Translations under genes and position numbers: made by a program
NCBI GenBank assembly: GCA_964424335.1
Contig: CAYRIY010000026.1
Location: forward strand, 1-38,720
Reading direction: 5' to 3'
Source: CAYRIY01 sp964424335
Lineage (GTDB): Bacteria; Bacillota; Limnochordia; DTU080; RSA5
Length of the DNA stretch: 38,720 nt
In this document: positions 7,701-14,166 of the stretch, piece after piece
Layout: every line of letters begins with the position of its first letter
Numbering within the stretch: position 1 is the first letter of the stretch
Notes under the pieces: generated by a model
Seen by the model: only the letters and a program-made list of their open reading frames with translations
Databases searched by the model: none
Told to the model about the DNA's origin: nothing

Positions 7701-8651
7701 ATGCGGAGATTGTTGGGAGGGACCCGTCCGGCGGGCTGGGGATTATTTGCGCTTGTGATCCTGGTAGGTGTAGTGACCGCCGGGACGCCCGCGCGTGCCC
7801 AAGTACGATCACAAGTTGAGCTGCTCAGCGGTGTGGGCTACTCAAACTCAACCGAAGGCCCCACGCTGCTCTTGGGCGCCGAGGTGAGCAGCCGCGCTCG
7901 CCAGGGCAATTTCTTTACAGGGTTTCAGGAGACTTCACTGGGCGTTCACGTTTCGGACGTCTTTGCCGTGGAATCCCACGCAAATACCGTGACACTCGGC
8001 GTTGAGGGCTCTTGGAGTCGCTACCAGGGTCCCCTTTCCATGTCGGTCAAGGGGCAGGCTTTTGTGCGCCATCGCGGTGATGCCGTGGCTCGCGCGGCCG
8101 GAATTTCGGGCGTGGGGGTCTTTGGGCGGATCTCCGGGCAATTTAGCCTCGATTACGTCGAGAGCGATCAGGCCGCGTTCCCCTGGTTTCAAAAGGATCT
8201 CGACGGACTGCTCAGTCGGGGAGATAGTCAGCCTTTCTATCGAGCCCACGCAGGCGTGTCCGCGTCGATCCTGCCCAACTCCCCCTTGAGGTGGAGCCAG
8301 GACGTGAAATGGTTGCGGCCAATCGACGAACGCGGTACATTCAGCGTAACGACAGGGCCTGAATACGCATTCGGCACGTCTGCAGTCGCCGCGCAAGCGG
8401 GGATCCTATTTACCGATGAGGGGATTGAGCCCCTCTGGCAAGTGCGTTACCAGCTTCTAGACAGCCGCAGCCCGGTTGAGTTTCAGGTGACCGCCGCCAC
8501 TCAGTCGCTCGATGGGCGGGGACCTACGGTCTACGGTTGGTTTGGGTACTCGGGCGAAAAGTTCGGATTTGGGGCGGCATTGCAGTTTGAGAAGGCACAA
8601 GACGGTTCGTTGAATCCGTCCGTTTATTTCTCGTTTCATCCGAAGTTTTGA
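7701..8651 (+). CDS. Exported beta-rich protein resembling an outer-membrane beta-barrel
   Basis: This 316-residue protein has a signal peptide (about residues 1-34, ending ARA) and no further hydrophobic helix. The mature chain is a series of short amphipathic strands with alternating hydrophobic residues, rich in Gly, Ser, Tyr and Trp (for example HANTVTLGVEGSWSRY, LSMSVKGQAFVRH, TVYGWFGYSGEKFGFGAALQF). It ends in VYFSFHPKF, a terminal strand closed by Phe, as in outer-membrane proteins handled by BamA. I recognise no named family. ATG at 7701 is chosen over an earlier TTG-type start because it yields a normal signal peptide; GGAGTGA lies upstream. If the reading is right, the cell has an outer membrane. 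Confidence 0.65.
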   Translation: MRRLLGGTRPAGWGLFALVILVGVVTAGTPARAQVRSQVELLSGVGYSNSTEGPTLLLGAEVSSRARQGNFFTGFQETSLGVHVSDVFAVESHANTVTLGVEGSWSRYQGPLSMSVKGQAFVRHRGDAVARAAGISGVGVFGRISGQFSLDYVESDQAAFPWFQKDLDGLLSRGDSQPFYRAHAGVSASILPNSPLRWSQDVKWLRPIDERGTFSVTTGPEYAFGTSAVAAQAGILFTDEGIEPLWQVRYQLLDSRSPVEFQVTAATQSLDGRGPTVYGWFGYSGEKFGFGAALQFEKAQDGSLNPSVYFSFHPKF

Positions 8652-8704
8652 CGTGGCGTGGTGGAATAGCAAAGCCGGATAAGCGGCGAAAGGAGTGAAC
8701 CGAT

Positions 8705-8779
8705 TTGGGCATCCTTGCGTTGATCGGATTTGTAGTCGTCGTTTTATGGCTCCTCGAGGAGCTCCCGCGCCTGATGTAG
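8705..8779 (+). CDS. 24-residue single-pass membrane peptide
   Basis: TTG at 8705 follows AAAGGAG (8689-8695) by nine bases and opens a 24-codon frame ending in TAG at 8777-8779. The product starts MGILALIGFVVVVLWLL and continues with an acidic-basic tail, giving one transmembrane helix. No family is recognised. It is the first of four closely spaced small genes before leuS. The strong ribosome binding site and clean hydrophobic helix argue for expression; its shortness keeps confidence moderate. Confidence 0.45.
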   Translation: MGILALIGFVVVVLWLLEELPRLM

Positions 8780-8849
8780 ACGCCTTGCGTGCAACGCGTC
8801 CAACATGCGGGGGCGAATGGTCTTGCTGGGGCAAAGGGTGGTTTTTCGA

Positions 8850-9002
8850 TTGGCGGAAGAACGAGGCGAGCGATCCGATTCACCGGTCGCCGACACGAAC
8901 GAAGCAGGCACGGTCGACGAGGAACTCGCGCTCCGTGTGTCTGAAGTGATCGAGGCCCTACGGCCGGTGCTGGAGGGCTTGGCCGATGATCCATCCGAAT
9001 GA
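8850..9002 (+). CDS. Small acidic protein overlapping the Doc-like gene
   Basis: A 50-residue acidic product with a predicted helix (ELALRVSEVIEALRPVLEGL). TTG at 8850 is preferred because AGGGTGG (8835-8841) precedes it by eight bases; the same frame is open back to ATG 8805, giving 65 residues with poor initiation signals. The end overlaps the Doc-like gene by 17 bases, an arrangement common in toxin-antitoxin pairs with the antitoxin first. It does not resemble Phd or another antitoxin family I know, so a partner role is inference from position alone. Confidence 0.5.
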   Translation: MAEERGERSDSPVADTNEAGTVDEELALRVSEVIEALRPVLEGLADDPSE

Positions 9003-9375
9003 AGCGATTTTCATACAACGGGAAGTAGCGCGTGCATTTGGCGATCCGGTCGGCGTGCGCGACGCTGAGGCGCTCGCACTGGCGCTCGCAAGGCCCTTCT
9101 CCTCCAATAACGGCATTCCTGCGTACCCCACGTTTTTGAACAAGGCCGCCGTCTTGTTTCAAGGCCTTTTGTCCGAAAAGCCGTTTCTAGGCGCCAACCG
9201 CAGGACGAGTTTGTGCATCTTGGCGATCGTCTTGCAAAGCCGCGGGTACCGTCTCGAAGTCACCCCCGCGGACCTCCATAGGATGCTTCCTGCGATCGAA
9301 CTAGGGTTCGCGTCGTGGCATCGCGTGACCGCCTGGATCAAGGGGCGCGCCAAGCGGGTCGCAATGGCGCGGTAG
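8986..9375 (+). CDS. Doc/Fic family protein with degenerate active-site motif
   Basis: A 129-residue protein matching the Doc (death-on-curing) branch of the Fic fold over most of its length: VRDAEALALALARPF, then YPTFLNKAAVLFQGLL, then the active-site loop and GYRLEV. The canonical loop HPFxDGNKRT reads KPFLGANRRT here: the catalytic His is Lys, the metal-binding Asp is Gly, and Gly is Ala. Doc kinases phosphorylate EF-Tu and need these residues, so this protein is unlikely to be active as a transferase. The ATG lies eight bases after GGAGGG (8972-8977), inside the preceding small gene. It might bind a nucleotide or partner, or be a toxin in decay. Confidence 0.75.
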   Translation: MIHPNEAIFIQREVARAFGDPVGVRDAEALALALARPFSSNNGIPAYPTFLNKAAVLFQGLLSEKPFLGANRRTSLCILAIVLQSRGYRLEVTPADLHRMLPAIELGFASWHRVTAWIKGRAKRVAMAR

Positions 9376-9423
9376 GCAAGTGGGACGCTTGCTAATCGGA
9401 CTTTGGTATAGGAGGAGACAACC

Positions 9424-9663
9424 TTGCGGTGGATGGGAATGCTCTCGACGCTTCTAGTGTTGATCGCCGTTTTCTTCGGCATTTCAAGCCTCACGGCGTT
9501 TGGGTTTGGCGGATGGGACATTGTCGTCATCCTCGTTCCGATGGCGGTCGGCGTTGCGCTTTTCGTCTGGGGCGTCACGCGCTTTGGCATATGGTCGGCG
9601 CGCATGTTAAACAGGCCCGAGCAAGACGATCAGGGCTTAGGTGAGGCAAGCAAAAAGGATTGA
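9424..9663 (+). CDS. Small two-helix membrane protein
   Basis: A 79-residue protein with two transmembrane helices (about residues 5-25 and 31-53) and a hydrophilic acidic then basic tail. TTG at 9424 follows GGAGGAG (9411-9417) by six bases. No family is recognised. It stands 48 bases after the Doc-like gene, and its stop codon lies within the leuS promoter. Confidence 0.65.
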   Translation: MRWMGMLSTLLVLIAVFFGISSLTAFGFGGWDIVVILVPMAVGVALFVWGVTRFGIWSARMLNRPEQDDQGLGEASKKD

Positions 9664-9689
9664 CGGGCGTCTCATCTCCGTGCTAAAGT
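9660..9689 (+). promoter_or_regulatory. Promoter of the leuS T-box transcript
   Basis: TTGACG (9660-9665) and TAAAGT (9684-9689) are 18 bases apart, and TGC directly before the -10 gives an extended -10 element. The -35 overlaps the end of the preceding gene. Confidence 0.6.
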
Positions 9690-9695
9690 AGTAGA

Positions 9696-9996
9696 ACAAT
9701 TTACGTAACCGCAAACGACGATGACAGGGAAGAGTAGGGCGGCAGTCGTTCCCAATGCAAGAGAGTCGCCGGTTGGTGCAAGGCGATTGGGCGTTCCGCG
9801 AAAAGCGCAAGTGCAAGTTTTCCGAAGCTCCCCCTCGAGTCGCAGGCCGAAAGGTCGACAGTCCGACCGATTAAGCCGTGCCGGCGCCCGCCGTTAACTT
9901 CGGGATTAAGCAATGAGCGGACGGTCTCGTTTTGGATCGTCAATGAGAGTGGTACCGCGGCTTACACGTCGTCTCTTGATGGAGGCGGCTTTTTTT
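9696..9996 (+). ncRNA. T-box leader, leucine-specific, with terminator
   Basis: The leader has the T-box hallmarks: GGAAGAGTAG near the 5' end (stem I base), AGAGAGTCGCCGGTTGGTG in the distal part of stem I, and the T-box AATGAGAGTGGTACCGCG at about 9942-9959. The terminator is an eight-pair stem GTCGTCTC / GAGGCGGC (9968-9975 and 9982-9989) with G-T pairs, followed by T7. The specifier is most likely CTC (Leu) in GAAGCTCCCC, by its ten-base distance to CGAGT as in known T-boxes. The TGGT of the T-box pairs with ACCA, fitting the A discriminator of tRNA-Leu. Uncharged tRNA-Leu would switch leuS on. Confidence 0.9.
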
Positions 9997-10051
9997 GTTT
10001 CCTTTTGCTTTAGAACATGGTAAGAGCCCGCTTGAAAGAGGTCGATTGGCG

Positions 10052-12535
10052 ATGTCGATGACGGCGTACGATCCCCAGGCGATCGAGGTCAAATGGCAAA
10101 AGACATGGGAAGAGAAAGGCCTTTACCGGGCCAAGGAAGATCCCGACAAGAAAAAATACTACTGTCTCGAGATGTTTCCATACCCTTCAGGGCGTCTGCA
10201 CATGGGTCACGTGCGCAATTACTCCATTGGAGACGTGATCGCGCGCTACAAGCGGATGACCGGGTGGAACGTCATCCATCCCATGGGCTGGGACGCCTTT
10301 GGGCTCCCTGCGGAGAACGCGGCCATTCAGAACAAGATCCCGCCAAGGACGTGGACCTGGGATAACATCGCCTACATGCGCGACGAGCTAAAGCGGCTCG
10401 GCTTTAGCTACGATTGGGACCGTGAAGTCGCGACGTGTCACCCGGATTACTACCGCTGGACTCAGTGGATCTTTTTGCAGTGCTACAAAAAAGGACTCGT
10501 ATACAAGCAGAAGGCCCCCGTGAATTGGTGCCCGAATTGCGCTACGGTCCTCGCCAACGAGCAGGTAGTACAGGGCCTCTGCGAGCGATGCGACACCGCG
10601 GTCGAGAAGCGGTCGCTTTCGCAGTGGTTCTTTCGCATCACCGATTACGCTGACCGCCTACTCGAGAATTTGGACAAGCTGACCGGCTGGCCCGATCGGG
10701 TCAAGATGATGCAAGCCAATTGGATCGGGCGCTCGGAAGGGGCTGAAATCCTCTTTCCCATCAAGGGAACCGATCGCTCGCTGGCCGTCTTTACCACGCG
10801 TCCCGATACGCTCTTTGGCGCCACATACATGGTGATGGCCCCGGAGCATGAATGGGTCGACGAAATCATTGCCGGCCGCCCAAACGAAGCGGAGATCCGT
10901 AAGTTTATCGATCGCGTGACGCGCCAAGACGAGATCACGCGCACCGCCGCCGACAAAGACAAAGAGGGCATCTTTACGGGCGCCTACTGCGTCAACCCGA
11001 TCAATGGCGAAGAGATTCCGATATACCTGGGCGATTACGTGCTTGCCGGATATGGGACCGGGGCGATCATGGCGGTTCCCGCCCACGACCAGCGGGACTT
11101 CGAGTTCGCTCGGAAGTACGGGATCGGGGTGCGTGTGGTCATCCAAGGCGATGAACCGTTGGATCCCGACACGATGCAAGAGGCGTATACGGGTTCGGGG
11201 ACGGTCGTCAACTCGGGTCCCTATTCGGGCATGTCGAGCGAAGCGGCGTGGGAGGGAATCATCGAGGAGCTCGAGTCCAAAGGAGTCGGCAAGCACAAGG
11301 TGAACTATCGGCTGCGCGACTGGCTGATCTCGCGCCAGCGGTATTGGGGCGTTCCCATTCCGATCGTCAACTGCGAGGCGTGCGGCGCCGTCCCGGTTCC
11401 CGACCATGCACTCCCGGTCTTGCTTCCGCTGGACGTGCAGTTTCGGCCAAGCGGCCAATCGCCCCTCGTCGAGTTGGACGAGTTTGTGCAGGCCGAGTGC
11501 CCAAATTGCGGCGGACCCGCGAAGCGGGAGACCGACACGATGGACACCTTTGTCGACTCGTCGTGGTATTTCCTCCGGTATGCGGATCCTAAAAACGAGA
11601 CGCTGCCGTTTGATCGAAAAGCGGCGGACTATTGGATGCCGGTCGATCAGTACATCGGCGGAATCGAGCATGCCATTCTCCATTTGATGTACGCTCGGTT
11701 CTTTACGATGGTTTTGTCGGACCTTGGATTGGTCTCGGTCGATGAGCCGTTCGAGAATCTGTTGACCCAGGGGATGGTGCTAAAAGACGGCGCCAAGATG
11801 TCCAAGTCCAAGGGAAACGTCGTCGATCCCGACCACATCATCCAAAAGTACGGCGCCGACACGGCCCGCCTGTTCATCCTGTTTGCGGCTCCGCCCGAGC
11901 GGGATCTGGAGTGGAGCGACGCCGGGGTCGAAGGCTCATACCGGTTCTTGAATCGGGTCTATCGCCTTGTCGCAGCAACAGCGCCCGATATCCGGGATGC
12001 GCGGCCGCATGTGGACTCAAATGGCATGGACGCGGAGGCTCGAACGCTCAGGCGGCTCGTCCACTCGACCATCAAGCGCGTCACGGAGGATATCGAGCGG
12101 CGCATGCACTTCAACACAGCGATTAGCGCTATTATGGAGCTCGTCAATGGCATTCACGCCTACCGAGAGCAGCCTGCCGAGAAACAAGACCGCTCCGTCT
12201 TGCGCGAGGCAGTCGAGACGGTCGTCGTGTTGCTCGCTCCGTTTGCGCCGCATTTGACCGAAGAGCTGTGGCACGGCCTGGGTCATACCGGCTCCGTCCA
12301 CGAACAGGCGTGGCCCGATTACGATCGCGACGCCGTGACCGTCGATGAGATCGAGCTCGTGGTACAAGTGAACGGGAAAGTCAGGGATCGCCTGACGGTG
12401 CCGGTCGATGCCGACGAAGAGGAAGTTCGCGCTATGGCGGTCGAACTTCCGAAGGTAAAGGAGTTCACCAACGGGAAGACGGTGAGAAAGGTTATCGTCG
12501 TTCCAAAGCGCCTGGTCAACATCGTGGTCGGGTGA
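10052..12535 (+). CDS. leuS: Leucyl-tRNA synthetase
   Basis: The 827-residue cytoplasmic enzyme attaches leucine to tRNA-Leu and edits wrong amino acids. The class I signatures are HMGH at residues 50-53 and KMSKS at 582-586. A Cys-rich zinc segment (CPNC and CERC) lies near residues 160-185, the editing domain (with TTRPDTLFGATYMV) at about 230-420, and the anticodon-binding domain is C-terminal, ending with VNGKVRDR. The frame is open from 9995, but ATG at 10052 is preceded by AGAGGT and gives the family's usual N-terminus (YDPQAIEVKWQ). It is controlled by the T-box leader upstream. Confidence 0.97.
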   Translation: MSMTAYDPQAIEVKWQKTWEEKGLYRAKEDPDKKKYYCLEMFPYPSGRLHMGHVRNYSIGDVIARYKRMTGWNVIHPMGWDAFGLPAENAAIQNKIPPRTWTWDNIAYMRDELKRLGFSYDWDREVATCHPDYYRWTQWIFLQCYKKGLVYKQKAPVNWCPNCATVLANEQVVQGLCERCDTAVEKRSLSQWFFRITDYADRLLENLDKLTGWPDRVKMMQANWIGRSEGAEILFPIKGTDRSLAVFTTRPDTLFGATYMVMAPEHEWVDEIIAGRPNEAEIRKFIDRVTRQDEITRTAADKDKEGIFTGAYCVNPINGEEIPIYLGDYVLAGYGTGAIMAVPAHDQRDFEFARKYGIGVRVVIQGDEPLDPDTMQEAYTGSGTVVNSGPYSGMSSEAAWEGIIEELESKGVGKHKVNYRLRDWLISRQRYWGVPIPIVNCEACGAVPVPDHALPVLLPLDVQFRPSGQSPLVELDEFVQAECPNCGGPAKRETDTMDTFVDSSWYFLRYADPKNETLPFDRKAADYWMPVDQYIGGIEHAILHLMYARFFTMVLSDLGLVSVDEPFENLLTQGMVLKDGAKMSKSKGNVVDPDHIIQKYGADTARLFILFAAPPERDLEWSDAGVEGSYRFLNRVYRLVAATAPDIRDARPHVDSNGMDAEARTLRRLVHSTIKRVTEDIERRMHFNTAISAIMELVNGIHAYREQPAEKQDRSVLREAVETVVVLLAPFAPHLTEELWHGLGHTGSVHEQAWPDYDRDAVTVDEIELVVQVNGKVRDRLTVPVDADEEEVRAMAVELPKVKEFTNGKTVRKVIVVPKRLVNIVVG

Positions 12536-12550
12536 AGCGGGCAGGAAAGG

Positions 12551-12577
12551 GGATGCTCCATCGACGGTGGAGCATCC
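12551..12577 (+). terminator. Hairpin after leuS
   Basis: A perfect ten-base-pair stem GGATGCTCCA / TGGAGCATCC with a seven-base loop lies 15 bases after the leuS stop. Only CTTC follows rather than a T run, so it may terminate weakly or protect the 3' end. Confidence 0.55.
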
Positions 12578-12602
12578 TTCATGAGCAAAGGCGGGATCAT
12601 CC

Positions 12603-13469
12603 ATGTCGGCGATCGATCTGTTGTGGATCTTTCTCATCATCTCGTCCGTGTTGCCCGCGCTCAATCAAAGTCGGCTTCAGCGCGCGAGGATTGCGGCGCT
12701 CCATCGACTGCAACAAGAGCGCGGAACGCGCGTGATCACGCTCATTCACCGTCAGGAGTCCATGAGTTTTCTAGGCATGCTCACGCGCAGGTACATCAAC
12801 ATCGAGGATTCGGAGGCCGTCTTGCGGGCGATTCGGCTTACGCCCGACGATACGCCGATCGATTTGATCTTGCACACGCCCGGCGGACTCGTCCTTGCGA
12901 GCGAGCAGATCGCTCGGGCCGTCGCCAAGCATCCTGCAAAGGTAACGGTCTTTGTGCCACACTACGCGATGTCGGGCGGGACGATGATCGCGCTGGCCGC
13001 GGATGAGATCATGATGGATGAGAACGCAGTCTTGGGTCCCGTCGACCCTCAGCTAGGCAACTACCCGGCGGCGTCGATCCTCAAGGTGCTCGAGCTAAAG
13101 GATAAGAACGTGATCGACGACGAGACCCTCATCATGGCGGACATCGCCCAAAAAGCGATCAATCAAGTGCGTGAAGTCGTCTACGATATTTTGCGCGACA
13201 AGGTCGACGACGTTATGGCGAGGGAGATCGCCCGCCTCCTCACCCAAGGAACGTGGACGCACGACTTTCCAATCAACTGTGACATGCTGCGCAGTTTCGG
13301 GCTCCCCGTTTCCTGCGGACTTCCCCGATCGGTATACCAACTCATGGAGCTCTATCCGCAGCCTGCCCAACGCAGGCCGTCCGTGCAGTACCTTCCGGGA
13401 CCTTTCCGTCCGTCCGAGAGTCCTGGCGAGAGCTCCCGCTCGGACGCTTCTCGATCGCCTTGGGGCTAA
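12603..13469 (+). CDS. Membrane-anchored ClpP-fold serine protease (SDH/SppA-like)
   Basis: This 288-residue protein has an N-terminal transmembrane helix (residues about 4-20) followed by a crotonase/ClpP-like domain of the SDH proteinase family (PF01972 type), related to SppA signal-peptide peptidase. The family motifs are LILHTPGG (about residue 95) and HYAMSGGTMIALAADEI, with the likely nucleophile Ser at residue 124, then NAVLGPVDPQLG. The C-terminal tail is Pro/Ser-rich and likely disordered. Its target is unknown; relatives may degrade membrane or signal peptides. The ATG follows a weak GGCGGGA. It lies between leuS and comEA. Confidence 0.85.
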   Translation: MSAIDLLWIFLIISSVLPALNQSRLQRARIAALHRLQQERGTRVITLIHRQESMSFLGMLTRRYINIEDSEAVLRAIRLTPDDTPIDLILHTPGGLVLASEQIARAVAKHPAKVTVFVPHYAMSGGTMIALAADEIMMDENAVLGPVDPQLGNYPAASILKVLELKDKNVIDDETLIMADIAQKAINQVREVVYDILRDKVDDVMAREIARLLTQGTWTHDFPINCDMLRSFGLPVSCGLPRSVYQLMELYPQPAQRRPSVQYLPGPFRPSESPGESSRSDASRSPWG

Positions 13470-13602
13470 AGCGGACAGCGCTCGCCAAAAAAAAAACAGC
13501 GCGTTACACGGTCATGGGACACGACTCGACAAGGAGTGGACCGTTCGTCCGCCAAAGTGAACGGTGTCGATGCCCTATGAGGGGAGCTGGGAGGCGACCC
13601 TC

Positions 13603-14163
13603 ATGCTCAGTTTTTCCCGCGTTCAACTTCGCCTGCTCATGGCCGCCGGCTTTCTCATTGCGCTGTCGGCCGCAAGCCAGTTCGTCGGCGCTCGTCTCGC
13701 GCCGCCGCTCATCCTGGTGCAAGCGGAGGAATCTCACGATCAAGGCGCCGAAGATCGGCGGGCCGCAGACATATCAACCACGGACCTTGCGACCGAAAAC
13801 CGCTCGCCCGAGGGCGGAGCGCGAGGAGGAGACTCCGCAAGTTCTCACGTCGCGCAACGCGCCTCGGATCGCGCAGAGCGCGATCTCAATCGGATGACCC
13901 TCGACGATCTGATCAAGTTGCCGGGGATCGGGCCGGTCATCGCGCAACGCATCCTCGATTACCGAGCGGAGCACGGCCCATTCATCCGACTCGATCAGCT
14001 CCTTGATATCCCCGGAATCGGCAAGGTGCGGTTTAATCAGTTGCTTCCCTTTGTCACGATTGGCCCGCTCCTGGAGGCTGAAAGCGGGTCTGAGCGACAG
14101 TCGGACCCCGAGCAAGCGCCTGGTGGGGACGATGGAGAGCGCCCGACCGGCGCGGCCAAGTAG
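13603..14163 (+). CDS. comEA: Competence DNA-binding protein ComEA
   Basis: A 186-residue protein with one N-terminal transmembrane helix (about 8-28), a long hydrophilic linker, and a helix-hairpin-helix domain (about 95-155: LIKLPGIGPVIAQRILDYR, then LLDIPGIGKVRFNQLLPF). ComEA binds incoming double-stranded DNA at the outer face of the membrane and passes it to ComEC. ATG 13603 follows GGGAGG by eight bases; in-frame GTG 13564 and ATG 13570 lack such a site. The C-terminal tail after the domain is unusual in length (about 35 polar residues). comEC follows after three bases; comEB is absent between them. Confidence 0.9.
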   Translation: MLSFSRVQLRLLMAAGFLIALSAASQFVGARLAPPLILVQAEESHDQGAEDRRAADISTTDLATENRSPEGGARGGDSASSHVAQRASDRAERDLNRMTLDDLIKLPGIGPVIAQRILDYRAEHGPFIRLDQLLDIPGIGKVRFNQLLPFVTIGPLLEAESGSERQSDPEQAPGGDDGERPTGAAK

Positions 14164-14166
14164 GCC

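Noticed and set aside
10658..11683. A 341-codon open frame on the minus strand
   Set aside because: It is antisense to leuS, whose motifs are unmistakable; no domain is seen in it.
13488..13498. Run of A residues after the ClpP-fold protease gene
   Set aside because: Checked as a terminator or slippage site; no stem precedes it on either strand and no frame needs a shift there.
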